The translations under genes were made by a program, and so were the position numbers. This document shows positions 15,381 through 24,362 of a stretch of 29,404 nt of DNA, one piece after another (positions within the stretch are counted from its first letter, which is position 1; each line of letters starts with the position of its first letter). The notes beneath the pieces were generated by a model. The model saw nothing but the letters and a program-made list of their open reading frames with translations, made no database searches and was not told where the DNA came from. Source of the stretch: Promethearchaeota archaeon (lineage in GTDB: Archaea > Asgardarchaeota > Lokiarchaeia > Sigynarchaeales > SOKP01); NCBI GenBank assembly GCA_030605085.1, contig JAUWBH010000062.1, forward strand, positions 1 to 29,404, given 5' to 3'.

Positions 15381-16352
15381 TTATTCTTGGACAGGAAACA
15401 TGTGATCCACAATATTTTCGGTCTCGATTAATCCCATTTGACAAAAAACTTCACATAATAAATCAGCAGACTTTACGAGACTGATAAAATTAGTTGTTTT
15501 TCCGGATGGTTCCAAAATTCTTTTCTTAATTTGCCATTGTATTGTAGACATTCGAATCCCTAATTGCCTAGAAATTGCGTTTACGCTTACTTTATGTTTG
15601 TATAAACAAAGGGCACAAATAGAAGCTACAACGCCGGCCACAACATCGTCCTTTGTACCTTTTATTTTATCATAGAGTTTATATAGAATATTTTTCGACT
15701 GATAATAAAAGGGCATACCTAACTCAAAATGTTCTGTAATTCCAAATATCCTTTGAAGGATAAAATCCATCCTGTTTCTCTTCGAAAATTCAGGAAAGAA
15801 ATTACAAATTTGTAACTTGAACGCGTTGAAGTCTTTTTTTGAAATATTGCTAACTTCGAGCAATTCCGATTCATTAATAGATATATTGTTTATTTTCAGA
15901 CAAAAGTAAATACATATCGGAACCAACTTCTCTGCGCTTCTATATTTTGAAGAAGACATTAAGGCGTCGTATACTTTTTTAAGTTTTTCAAAGATTAATT
16001 CTTTGTAAGTATCAGACAGTTTTAACGAATTTAATATTCTGGAAATTTCGTATCGAGCTTGGGTTAATAGTACTTTCTTGTTGCTTCTTATGGAATGCAA
16101 CTTATTTAATCTGGATAGTTGTAGCGAATTATAGCGCTCGTTTTTATAACCTATGTATGTTTTCTGCGATATTGAATTTTGGACGGCAAGATTATTATAC
16201 GGCTTATGATATTCGAATTTTTTAATATTTAACATGAGACCACAATTTCGACACACAAATCCTTCTCTAGTTTCTGAAATGTTTTTGGACTTACAAATAT
16301 CGCACTTTAAACTTATACTGCTCTTTAAATCGGCAGAATTTTTTTCCTTCAT
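15381..16352 (-). CDS. tfb: Transcription initiation factor B (TFB/TFIIB-like), divergent
   Basis: 323 residues with TFB architecture. An N-terminal zinc ribbon has C17-x2-C20 and C34-x2-C37 ('CDICKSKN...FVCRNCG'). A linker (about 45-85) replaces the usual B-reader/B-linker and is poorly conserved. Two cyclin-like repeats follow: about 86-190, including 'KLVPICIYFCLKINNISI', and about 195-295, including 'DDVVAGVVASICALCLYK' and an HTH-like 'VNAISRQLGIRMSTIQ'. TFB recruits RNA polymerase to TBP-bound TATA/BRE. A strong purine-rich site (GGAAAGGGGG) precedes the ATG. It is a paralogue of the factor at 28299, and both share the unusual 'LEYH/FEYHKPYNN' linker. I infer an accessory TFB rather than the housekeeping copy. 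Confidence 0.8.
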   Translation of the reverse strand: MKEKNSADLKSSISLKCDICKSKNISETREGFVCRNCGLMLNIKKFEYHKPYNNLAVQNSISQKTYIGYKNERYNSLQLSRLNKLHSIRSNKKVLLTQARYEISRILNSLKLSDTYKELIFEKLKKVYDALMSSSKYRSAEKLVPICIYFCLKINNISINESELLEVSNISKKDFNAFKLQICNFFPEFSKRNRMDFILQRIFGITEHFELGMPFYYQSKNILYKLYDKIKGTKDDVVAGVVASICALCLYKHKVSVNAISRQLGIRMSTIQWQIKKRILEPSGKTTNFISLVKSADLLCEVFCQMGLIETENIVDHMFPVQE

Positions 16353-16732
16353 ACCCCCTTTCCATCTGCTTAATTAATTAAATAAATTAATAAATAATAT
16401 TGGGAGTTCTTAAACCCCGACTTAAAAACCCCACGTATTATACTAAAGAGAATTAATTGGAATAAAAATGTACAGAGAGTGGTGGTTAAGTGAATTATTA
16501 TGAAAGTAAAAAAATAAGTAGAATATGATAAAGGGTAATCTCGGATATTATTGGATTTTTGTCGGAAACGGGAATTCCAATGGCTTATTAAGACATGTAA
16601 CGCCTTATAATTAACAACTATGACCATATTTTTTTACTTTATAAATATAGGACTTTATAATAAAATAAATATATTGATATTTGTTATTTTTCAAATTAAA
16701 ACGATTTACATATATAGAAAAGTATAAATAAA
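16353..16732. other. Divergent intergenic region upstream of TFB, no convincing gene
   Basis: Holds the promoter of the TFB gene (minus) and of the zinc-finger gene (plus). AATTAATTAAATAAATTAATAA around 16371-16392 is the likely TATA region for TFB. Short frames occur on both strands but are AT-driven. Confidence 0.4.
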
Positions 16733-16948
16733 ATGTCAACTAGAATCCAAAAATGTCCACGATGCAATAGTAAATATATTATAAATTTCATAGATACGAT
16801 TGAATGTCTCAATTGTCGATTAGAATTCTATAAAATCGACATAAAAAATATCGATGATAAGTCTTCCGTGTTGTCAATTCAAGAAAAAATGCGAATTATT
16901 TCGGAATTTAAAGATATTAAGAATTTAAACGTTAATAATAATACTTAA
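16733..16948 (+). CDS. Small zinc-ribbon protein, 71 aa
   Basis: 71 residues. The N-terminal half carries two CxxC knuckles: 'KCPRCNSKYI' (C8, C11) and 'ECLNCRLEF' (C25, C28), the four-Cys zinc-ribbon arrangement seen in TFB and RNA polymerase small subunits. The C-terminal half is a polar helix 'SIQEKMRIISEFKDIKN'. The start ATG 16733 is directly preceded by AT-rich TATA-like sequence. The domain resembles the ribbon of TFB without the cyclin repeats, and the gene is divergent from TFB. Function unknown; a role in transcription is a guess. Confidence 0.6.
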   Translation: MSTRIQKCPRCNSKYIINFIDTIECLNCRLEFYKIDIKNIDDKSSVLSIQEKMRIISEFKDIKNLNVNNNT

Positions 16949-17184
16949 TGCTTATTTTTTATTGATCTACCACCCTTTGGCCATATGGTAAAAATAAAAT
17001 AGAAAACTCAAAATTTTTAACACTCATATATCACCTTTTTCTAATTTATAGGCGAATATAAGATGATTATATTTAAAGAAAAATAGTGAATGAGATCGAA
17101 AATGATATAGAAAATTTCATTTTTTTTTTTTTTCTTTAAATAAAATTACATTATAGCAAAAGAATTTTTAGTAATTTTAAGTTG

Positions 17185-18259
17185 ATGAAAAATAGAGCAA
17201 AGTCTCGAAATAGAAAAGTATAAAGCCTTATCAACTAAAATTTTAACAGATCCTAAAGAAATATTAAGACATCTTCAAATAGGGATAAATATACCAATTT
17301 TGCCTAATTTTCAAAAGTATATTATAAAAAATATAAAAAATTTTCAGGCAAAGGCAATAATTCTTGAAAAAGACATAAGCAACAATCTTTTTACGGAAGC
17401 AGAAATAGATAAGGTTGTAGGAACATCCCTCATATATACCGATTATAGCGATGTTTTGTTTTTCGGGTTTTTTGGCGTATACGACCACGATCCTGAGAAA
17501 ATCGATTTTATGATCAATGTGTTATTAAGTTACGCTAAAGAAAATAATTTCAAGTGCGTAAGAGGTCCAATTAATGTTCCCACCTGTATTTTTGGTTGGG
17601 GGTTTATGGAAAAAGGTAGTTGTAAAGACTTATTTATCACGCTTCCGGTAAATCCACCCGTCTATCAAGAAAGGTTCATAAAAAAGGGATTCTGCGTAAA
17701 ATTTAGAGAGCTTCATTATCACGGAACGGCTTGGAAGCTTAACCCTCGTAATTTAAAAAAATTCGACTTTAGCAATTACGAATATGTGAATCCCGGTAAA
17801 GAAGGGATGCTTCAATTAAAGGACGAGTTCATAAGGTTTCACAGAGAATACTTACCTCCCGATTCTAAAATCACTCCAAATGTGGCGGGAAACGCGGAAG
17901 ATCTTATCAATTTTATATTTAAAAACGGCGAACCGTGGATGATATGGGCCGTGTATCATAAGCCTACAAGCGAAATTGCTGCGTTTGGTTTTTGCATTCC
18001 AAACCCGTTTTCGTTAGACAAAAAGGGAAGGCTTGATTCGGTTAGCTTTCATTCTTGGATCGTGCACCCTAACCACAGAAGAAAGGGGCTTACTTTGTTT
18101 ATGTACGGCGAAACTTCCTTAAGAGCCATGCCCCCTAAAGGCTCGATTAGAAAAGGAGGCGGTCCTGTTGGAAGCAAAAATCTTGCTAACAGGAATGCGT
18201 CCTTAAAACTTAGTTTCAATTTCAACAGATCTCATGTAATTTTAGAATATAATTTATAG
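17185..18259 (+). CDS. Double-GNAT-type N-acetyltransferase, 5' end frameshifted
   Basis: The main frame runs from 17189 and has a TTG at 17300 (319 aa), but coding-like sequence continues upstream of that (ALSTKILTDPKEILRHLQIG) to a TGA at 17186. Removing one A from the run at 17188-17192 joins an ATG at 17185 to this frame (MKIEQSLEIEKYKAL), so I place the start there. The N-terminal half resembles the 'GPxNxxT...GF' half-GNAT ('CVRGPINVPTCIFGWGF', 'PVYQERFIKKGF'). The C-terminal half has acetyl-CoA motif A, 'HSWIVHPNHRRKGLTLFMYG'. GNAT enzymes acetylate amines on small molecules or proteins; the substrate is unknown. Without the repair, a TTG start would remove only the leader, so the enzyme could still be functional. 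Confidence 0.65.
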
Positions 18260-18380
18260 TTCATCTATTCAATGTCAGTTAAACCCAATCCTATTGACTT
18301 TGTAAACCATGACTAGATGATTTTATTTAAAAACAATCTCTTTGTATTCAATGAATCGTTATTTTTCCGTATAATTAAAT

Positions 18381-19130
18381 ATGTCGGTTTTTGTGTCGGA
18401 ATTAATCGATCAAAATGAAAATCTTATTTTATTCATTGATGACTTTCATTTAGCAGATGAAGATGTGCAACAACTTGTAAAGGAAATGGATAGAGTAATT
18501 ATTGCCTCAAGAAATAGAACAAATTTATCTAAAAAAGTGTTGTGTCTTATCGGAATTAGTGGTGATGATAGCGAAAATCTTATAGATTTATTATGCATGC
18601 GTTTTTGTATAGAAATTCCTGAACGAACAAAAGAAAAAATTACACAACTCACTGAAGGTCACCCAATATCAATGGAATTACTTGTGAGAAATTATGAGTT
18701 TATTAATTTTGGAGTATTAAAAGAATTCCCTTCAATTCAAGTAGAATTTCAAGAAGATTTTTTTGAACGAATACTTCAAGAGACTCTTTCTCAAGAAGCG
18801 TTAGCATTGCTTAAGGATCTTTCTGTACTAAATACAAAAATCGAAACCAATATCGATATAGACTGCATCGAAAATCTCTATAATAATATTCCTAATTTTG
18901 ATAAATTATATTATGAGTTGTTAGATACAGGGATGTTAATAAAGAAAGAAGGGATAGGAGAAATATACGAATTTTCCTTCGAACATATTCAATCTGCTTT
19001 AAAAAGTTTAGCAGATCTAAAGAGCCATAAAAAAGCAATAAAATATTATCATAGAAAAAAAGAGAAATATGGGGAAAATTTTGACGATTACAAAGAAATT
19101 TCTTTCCATGAGACAAAAATAAATCCTTAG
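18381..19130 (+). pseudogene. STAND/AAA NTPase fragment lacking the P-loop
   Basis: 249 residues that begin inside a STAND ATPase. 'NLILFIDDFHLAD' is a Walker B segment, 'RVIIASRNRTN' a sensor-1-like segment, and 'LTEGHPISMELLVRNYEF' the GxP motif and winged-helix region typical of NB-ARC/STAND proteins. The rest matches the helical arm ('LLDTGMLIKKEGIGEIYEFS'), and the last residues (HKKAIKYYHRKKEKYG) look like the first TPR of a repeat domain before a stop. There is no Walker A in the 120 bp upstream, and the sensor repeats that normally follow are missing. Intact relatives are often over 800 residues. I therefore call it a fragment truncated at both ends, although an ATG and open frame remain. 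Confidence 0.6.
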
Positions 19131-19273
19131 ATATAGAAATTTTTCTTTTAATATTTAAAGAAAAAATGCTTTGAAAAATTTTGTCGGCGAAATTTTTTCT
19201 TTAAAAGGGTTTAGTTTATTAGAAAATCAGCTAACTCTAATTGCTTAATAGTTATAAAAAAAATGTAATAAAT

Positions 19274-19957
19274 ATGGCAGATAATCATAATCAAAGTTTT
19301 TTTGGCCAGTCAACGGGATTAACGATCCAAAGCGCATCGAAAAGTGAACCTTATATTTTTTTGCGATGTATCAAAAAAAAGGAGGACGATACTTGGGAAA
19401 AGCCATCAAAGGGGGAAGGTAAAACGATTAAATGCTCGTTAGATGAAATGGTGATGATGCTACAAGTTTTAAAGCGAGAAATTCAATCATGGAGTAGTTA
19501 CCATTCTTATAAAGACAAAAAAACTCAAATTTCTTTTAATTGGGAAGAAAATGACAATGATCGACTTTGGATTAACATCGGAGACTATAAAAAAATGCTT
19601 GGTTTTGCTCAAGCGGAGATTTTTCGCATGTTACTCAAACACATCTTAAAAGAAAAGATAAATAACGCCACTGTTTCTAGCTTAACCAATTTGAAAAATA
19701 GTGGTGGCAATGGAGCAGAAAATCCTCAAATAGGAAAAAATTCTGAAAAAAATCGTAAATTAAACACCGAAAAAAGCGAAATCAACGGTTCTATTAAAAC
19801 TGAAACCGAAAAAGCGTTGCTTGTAGTCTTTGACTCCGGTAAGGAAGTGTGGATTCCAAAATCAACGGTGCGTTCGCAATACGCGTCAGACTTGGGCGTT
19901 AATCAGTCGTTTGTTATAGATAATTGGATTCTTGAAAGAAATCAGGTAAAAGCATAA
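19274..19957 (+). CDS. Possible PC4/Whirly-like nucleic-acid-binding protein with C-terminal strand-rich domain
   Basis: 227 residues from the ATG at 19274, which matches the start of its paralogue at 7659 and is preferred over an in-frame TTG at 19241. Residues 1-130 form the shared domain: 'SFFGQSTGLTIQ', 'EPYIFLRCIKKKEDDTWEK', 'GEGKTIKCSLDEMVMMLQVL', 'TQISFNW', 'LWINIGDYKKML' and a last helix. This sheet-plus-helix layout recalls PC4/Whirly-fold single-strand DNA binders (inference). Residues 131-178 are a Ser/Asn/Lys linker. Residues 179-227 (ALLVVFDSGKEVWIPKSTV, 'SFVIDNWILERNQ') are an OB-like strand module also seen attached to archaeal nucleic-acid enzymes. A TTTAAAAGG element upstream is a candidate BRE/TATA. 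Confidence 0.6.
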   Translation: MADNHNQSFFGQSTGLTIQSASKSEPYIFLRCIKKKEDDTWEKPSKGEGKTIKCSLDEMVMMLQVLKREIQSWSSYHSYKDKKTQISFNWEENDNDRLWINIGDYKKMLGFAQAEIFRMLLKHILKEKINNATVSSLTNLKNSGGNGAENPQIGKNSEKNRKLNTEKSEINGSIKTETEKALLVVFDSGKEVWIPKSTVRSQYASDLGVNQSFVIDNWILERNQVKA

Positions 19958-19986
19958 CTTTACTATCAAAAATAAGTTGGGTCTTA

Positions 19987-20223
19987 TTACAACCATTTTG
20001 TAATTTTTTCGTATCTTTCAGGAAAAAATCTATGATCTAAAATCCATTGATATTCTTTTCGTTCTTTTCTTACTTTTCCAAAACATTTACAACAAAATAA
20101 TTGAATGTAAGGACTATCCCAAATGTCCCTCATTTGTAGGACTGAAAAAGATTTTGGTTTGTGACATTTGAAATTTGAAAAAGAGATCTCTTGTCCACAT
20201 CGAAAACAGATTCTTTTTTTCAT
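19987..20223 (-). CDS. Small zinc-binding protein, 78 aa
   Basis: 78 residues with an N-terminal 'CFRCGQEI' knuckle, His at 'FKCHKPK', and a second 'FCCKCFGKV' knuckle. These are enough ligands for one treble-clef or zinc-ribbon site. The remainder is basic and aromatic (KEYQWILDHRFFPERYEKIT), possibly a nucleic-acid-binding helix. No family recognised. It is divergent from the methyltransferase gene with about 100 bp between the starts. Confidence 0.6.
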   Translation of the reverse strand: MKKRICFRCGQEISFSNFKCHKPKSFSVLQMRDIWDSPYIQLFCCKCFGKVRKERKEYQWILDHRFFPERYEKITKWL

Positions 20224-20322
20224 AATTAAAAATTTTTGTTATTTCTTAACGATTTTTGTTAATTATTAATAATAATAAATAACATATTATCTAAGTAGAA
20301 CTAATTATAAAGAAATATAAAA

Positions 20323-21456
20323 ATGATAAAAATGATGAAAATCGAGAAGTTTCCAAAAGAATGCGAAGAATATATGACCCCTAGGGAAAGAATTATGGGT
20401 CTTATAATGCGAAAAAAACTTGATAGAATACCAGTTTTTCCATTTGTCTCGGCAGCGGCAGCTCAGATTTTAAATTTGAACTACGGAGAATACTCGAAGA
20501 AGCCAGATTTATTTTTAAGAGCTCAAATAGAGGCTCAAAGACTTTTTGGTTATGACGCGATAACGGCGATGCCCGATCTATGCGTTGAGGCTCAAGGTTT
20601 TGGAGCAAAAATTATTTATCCCGATAATAACGCGGCATACCCAGATCCGTATAATCCTGTTATCAAATCTCCGAGTGAATATAAAAATATTGATAAATTG
20701 TTCGATTGGTCGCACGCAGACCGAATGAAAAATCAGATTAAGGTTGTAAGAACCATAAATGAGCAATTACCAGATATGATGATCGGGGGTTTTAGTATAG
20801 GACCTCTCGGGCTTATTTCAAGGTTACGCAATGTTAACGAACTAATTAGGGATTTTGTCCACAATAAAGATAAACTTCACGATGCTTGCGAAAAAGTAAC
20901 TGAAATTCAAATTGAATACATTGAAAAACAAATTGAGGCAGGAGCTAGAACTATTATGCTCCCTGTTGTGTTAGCAGAAAGAGAACTTATGAGTAAAGAG
21001 ATGTGGCTAGAATTAGATATGCCGTATCAAGCAAGAATAGCTAAATTCATAAAAAGAAAAAGAGGTATCTATGCTGTCCATACTTGTGGACGTGGTCCCT
21101 ATTTCGATCTTTTAATTGAACACCTCCGACCAATACTCATTCAGAACGCTTTTCTCCCTGATGGTGTTAAGACTGAAGAAGAGATGGTTGAAAAATACGG
21201 TAAAAAGTTAATTTTCTTAGGTTTTTTAAGTGTTGCATTGCTTGCGTGGTCAAGTCCTAGCGAAGTAATAGCAGAGTGTAAAAGAGAACTTAGCGTTTTT
21301 GGAAAATCTCCTGCAGGCTACATTCTCGGAGCATCGTGCGAATATCCACCATATGCACCTTTATACAACGCGTTGGCAGTGGTTAAAGCCGCAAGGATGT
21401 ACGGAGCCAATTTTAAAACGGGGGAAGGGGCTAATTACGAAGGGGAGGATGCGTAA
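20323..21456 (+). CDS. Uroporphyrinogen-decarboxylase-family methyltransferase (MtaA/MtbA-like)
   Basis: 377 residues of the UroD-like superfamily that includes methylcobamide:coenzyme M methyltransferases. Zinc ligands typical of MtaA/MtbA are visible: H253-x-C255 in 'YAVHTCGRGPYF' and C339 in 'ILGASCEYPPYAP'. The TIM-barrel landmarks 'DRIPVFPFVSA' and 'IGGFSIGPLGLI' also fit. The corrinoid protein gene follows after 5 bp, so the pair is one transcription unit. The enzyme should move a methyl group between the corrinoid protein and an acceptor (CoM, tetrahydropterin or another thiol). In Asgard archaea lacking methanogenesis the acceptor is uncertain. The first-step methyltransferase that sets the substrate (MtxB-type) is not in the window. 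Confidence 0.85.
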   Translation: MIKMMKIEKFPKECEEYMTPRERIMGLIMRKKLDRIPVFPFVSAAAAQILNLNYGEYSKKPDLFLRAQIEAQRLFGYDAITAMPDLCVEAQGFGAKIIYPDNNAAYPDPYNPVIKSPSEYKNIDKLFDWSHADRMKNQIKVVRTINEQLPDMMIGGFSIGPLGLISRLRNVNELIRDFVHNKDKLHDACEKVTEIQIEYIEKQIEAGARTIMLPVVLAERELMSKEMWLELDMPYQARIAKFIKRKRGIYAVHTCGRGPYFDLLIEHLRPILIQNAFLPDGVKTEEEMVEKYGKKLIFLGFLSVALLAWSSPSEVIAECKRELSVFGKSPAGYILGASCEYPPYAPLYNALAVVKAARMYGANFKTGEGANYEGEDA

Positions 21457-21461
21457 AAAAA

Positions 21462-22106
21462 ATGTCGAAAGAAAATATTTTATTAAAGCTTAAAGAAAGC
21501 GTTATTAATTACGACTGTGAGGCAGCAAAAGAAGCTGCTAAAGAAGCGTTAGAGGCGGGAATAGATCCAATAGAAGCCTTGAAAAATGGACTTTATTTAG
21601 GTTTAAAAGAGATTTGTGATCAATATGAAGAAACTGTTTTTGTAACTGACATGCTTTTAGCCTCGGATGCTTTTTACGACGGTTACGACATTTTAAAATC
21701 TAGTATCAGTCCGGAAAGGAAGAGAGAAATAAAGAAAGGAGTCGCAGTTATAGGCGTTGTTGAAGGGGATGTCCACGATCTTGGCAAAAACATAGTCAAA
21801 TATTTGATGGAAGCTGAAGGATTTGAAATTCACGATTTAGGATTTGATGTAAAAGCTGAAAAATTTATAGAAGAAGCCGAAAAAAACGACGCAGACTTCA
21901 TATTAATCTCTCTCATGTTGAGTTCAATGTATCCTCAAATTGGAAAAATTGTTGAATTGGCTAAAGAAAAAGGCTTAAAAGCAAAAATCATGGCAGGAGG
22001 AGGTCCAGTATCAGAAGGAATAGCTTATAAGTATGGTGCTGATGGTTGGGCTCTTACAGGTCCTTTAGCTGTAAAAAAAGCGTTGGATTTGCTTAAAAAA
22101 CCTTAA
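21462..22106 (+). CDS. Corrinoid (B12-binding) methyl-carrier protein
   Basis: 214 residues, the standard size of MtaC/MtbC/MtmC-like proteins. Residues 1-85 are the helical cap (B12-binding-2 domain). The Rossmann-like B12 domain follows, with the cobalt-ligating motif D103-x-H105-x2-G108 in 'EGDVHDLGKNIVKYL', then 'HDLGFDV', the S-x-L/M segment 'FILISLMLSS' and 'IMAGGGPV'. It carries the methyl group on cobalamin between two methyltransferases. It sits 5 bp after the UroD-type methyltransferase, so the two are almost certainly co-expressed. A reductive activator (RamA-like) is not visible. Confidence 0.9.
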   Translation: MSKENILLKLKESVINYDCEAAKEAAKEALEAGIDPIEALKNGLYLGLKEICDQYEETVFVTDMLLASDAFYDGYDILKSSISPERKREIKKGVAVIGVVEGDVHDLGKNIVKYLMEAEGFEIHDLGFDVKAEKFIEEAEKNDADFILISLMLSSMYPQIGKIVELAKEKGLKAKIMAGGGPVSEGIAYKYGADGWALTGPLAVKKALDLLKKP

Positions 22107-22139
22107 AAGTTAAAATAAAATTGATCTTTTTTCTTTTAT

Positions 22140-23579
22140 TTGTACAGAAAAATGTTTTTGACTCCTAATAAGATTTATGAAGATTTTAGAAATAATAATT
22201 TAGATAAAAATACTGCGTCTAAATTATTAATATCGTTGATAGATAACAGTAAAAATAATGTTATTAGAGCTAATTGCGTTGAAGTTATTGAAAAAATCGG
22301 TTATAAGGACCAAAAGACTTTCAAATTTTTAGAAAATTTATTGATATCAGATACGAACAAACAAGTCAGATTAGCTGCTATTAATGCAATTAAAAGTAAT
22401 TTTCTAAATAAAGCTCTACCACCAATGATCTGGGCTATTCAGAACGAATCTTCAATAACTTGTTTAAAAATAATTAATGCGACTTTAATTGAAATAATAG
22501 AAAACTTGATTGAGAGAGAAGATTCCGTCTCAAAATCGATTTTAATTAAAGAAATAAAAAATATTCCTAATTTAAAATTCAAAGATAATTTAAACGACTT
22601 GATCGTTAACGGTCGAATTGAAAGCTTTACCAATCAACAATTAGCTCAAATATTAATTGATCACATTGCTATTACATTTTTAAAAAAACAGTTCCAAAAA
22701 ATAGATTATGAAGTAGAAAATGGAGTAGTTAAAAAATTAGATCTAAGATTTAGATATTTAAATATATCTTCTGAATTTATACCTTCTTTTTCTCCTATTT
22801 TAATTCCAGAATTAGAAGATGGTACTTTAAGTATTCAATCTGGGTCAGTAAAGCCTTTTAACTCTCTTAAGGAGTTATATTTGAACAACGATTCTTTAAA
22901 AACGCTCCCTAAATGGATAAAATCACATTCTTCTCTTGAATCACTTTTATTACATAGAAATAAGTTAGCAACTCTTCCAAATTGGATAGAAGATCTCTTT
23001 AAACTTAAAAAATTAGGAATGTCAGGAAATAATATATCAACCCTTCCTAAATCTTTAAAGAACCTTAAATTACTTGAATATTTAGGTTTAAGTGATAATA
23101 ATATTGAGTCTTTGCCAGAATGGTTAGGGTCGTTTTCTTCGCTCAAAAAATTATGGTTAGATAATAATCATCTAATTTCGCTTCCAGAATCATTAAAATC
23201 GCTCACTTCACTAAAATCTTTATATTTAGGAAAAAATAATTTGAAGACTCTCCCAGAGATATTTAATTCACTTCCTTCACTTAAAGCTCTATGGCTGGAA
23301 GAAAATAATTTAATAAGTCTTCCTGAGTCGATTGGTTCTCTTAATTCTTTGGAATATTTATGTTTAAACGATAATATGTTAACTTCCTTACCAGAATCGA
23401 TATGTCATTTAAATACTCTGAAATATTTACATTTAAATAATAATAGATTAAAAATTATTCCAAATTCTATAAAATCGCTTTCATCACTCAAAGAATTATG
23501 GTTAAAAGGAAACAATATAAAGGAAATAGCTGAATGGGTAAAGGAATTAGAAAAAAAGGGTCTTTCAATTTATTTATAA
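22140..23579 (+). CDS. HEAT- and leucine-rich-repeat protein
   Basis: 479 residues. Residues 15-115 are HEAT-like helical repeats ('NVIRANCVEVIEKIG', 'KQVRLAAINAIKSNF'). Residues about 170-240 form a linking region. Residues about 245-470 hold about ten leucine-rich repeats of the 23-residue type L-x2-L-x-L-x2-N-x-L-x2-LP ('LEYLGLSDNNIESLPEWLG'). These build a curved interaction surface. No signal peptide or membrane segment is seen, so the protein is probably cytoplasmic. The start is the TTG at 22140 or more likely the ATG at 22152. LRR proteins of this kind are common in Asgard genomes, where they may partner small GTPases; the partner here is unknown. Confidence 0.8.
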   Translation: MYRKMFLTPNKIYEDFRNNNLDKNTASKLLISLIDNSKNNVIRANCVEVIEKIGYKDQKTFKFLENLLISDTNKQVRLAAINAIKSNFLNKALPPMIWAIQNESSITCLKIINATLIEIIENLIEREDSVSKSILIKEIKNIPNLKFKDNLNDLIVNGRIESFTNQQLAQILIDHIAITFLKKQFQKIDYEVENGVVKKLDLRFRYLNISSEFIPSFSPILIPELEDGTLSIQSGSVKPFNSLKELYLNNDSLKTLPKWIKSHSSLESLLLHRNKLATLPNWIEDLFKLKKLGMSGNNISTLPKSLKNLKLLEYLGLSDNNIESLPEWLGSFSSLKKLWLDNNHLISLPESLKSLTSLKSLYLGKNNLKTLPEIFNSLPSLKALWLEENNLISLPESIGSLNSLEYLCLNDNMLTSLPESICHLNTLKYLHLNNNRLKIIPNSIKSLSSLKELWLKGNNIKEIAEWVKELEKKGLSIYL

Positions 23580-23731
23580 TTAATACTGAGACTATATTAA
23601 AAAAAATTGTTAGATCTAATCATTCCCCTCTTCTAAAAAAAATGGTTGATGAAAATTTATTTAGAACTTGTTTTTAAATATAAGGAAAATAATAGTATAA
23701 ATGAATTTAAAAGAAAAAGTAAAGGTTGATT

Positions 23732-24319
23732 ATGACAAAAAATAAGATTCGTCCCGCATCGTATTTATATCCAATGGCTGTAGTTCTTGTTGGAGCAAAT
23801 GTAAAAGGAAAAGCTAATTTTAATGCGATAGGATGGGTAGGTGCGGTTGAGTTTAGTCCTCCATTGCTTACTATTTCTTCCAATCAACAACATTACACTA
23901 ATATAGGCATAAAAGAAAATCAGACATTTAGCGTTAATACTCCTGGGGAAGACATGGCTGAAGTGATCGATTATTGCGGCTTAAAAACGGGAAAGAGAGA
24001 AGATAAATCTGAGATATTTGAAGTTTTTTATGGTGAATTAGAAACAGCTCCCATGATTGAAAAAGCTCCGTTAAATCTCGAGTGTAAACTAATTCATACA
24101 ATTGACACAACAAAAATTGCTAACGCTAAAAATGGACACGATATCTTTATAGGGGAAGTAATTCAAGCTTACGCCGAAGAGAAATATTTAACAAATGGAA
24201 TACCGGACATAGAGAAAATAAGACCCCTAATATTCTCACAGTATAAACCTGCTTATTGGACACTAGGTGAACAAATCGGTCCAGCTTGGAGCATCGGAAA
24301 AAACTATAAAAAAAAATAG
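23732..24319 (+). CDS. Flavin reductase-like FMN-binding protein
   Basis: 195 residues from the ATG at 23732, chosen because an AAGG motif sits 6 nt before it; a TTG two codons upstream is the alternative. The split-barrel flavin reductase family is recognised by 'YPMAVVLVGANVKGKANFNA', 'GWVGAVEFSPPLLTISSNQQ', 'NQTFSVNTP' and the later 'LECKLIHTIDTTKI', 'HDIFIGEVIQAY'. Such proteins bind FMN and transfer electrons from NAD(P)H or ferredoxin to flavin or other acceptors; some archaeal members bind flavin in redox shuttles. The gene stands alone after the LRR gene. The downstream gene is convergent. Confidence 0.8.
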   Translation: MTKNKIRPASYLYPMAVVLVGANVKGKANFNAIGWVGAVEFSPPLLTISSNQQHYTNIGIKENQTFSVNTPGEDMAEVIDYCGLKTGKREDKSEIFEVFYGELETAPMIEKAPLNLECKLIHTIDTTKIANAKNGHDIFIGEVIQAYAEEKYLTNGIPDIEKIRPLIFSQYKPAYWTLGEQIGPAWSIGKNYKKK

Positions 24320-24362
24320 GATTTTAAGCGTCTATTTAATTTTTTGATGATGTTTTTAAAAA

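Noticed and set aside
16525..16614. 30-codon plus-strand frame (MIKGNLGYYWIFVGNGNSNG...)
   Set aside because: Composition is curiously protein-like, but it is too short, lacks context and cannot be assigned; possible remnant only.
16370..16627. 85-codon minus-strand frame upstream of TFB
   Set aside because: AT-driven hydrophobic translation, overlaps the likely TFB promoter, no domain or ribosome-binding signal.
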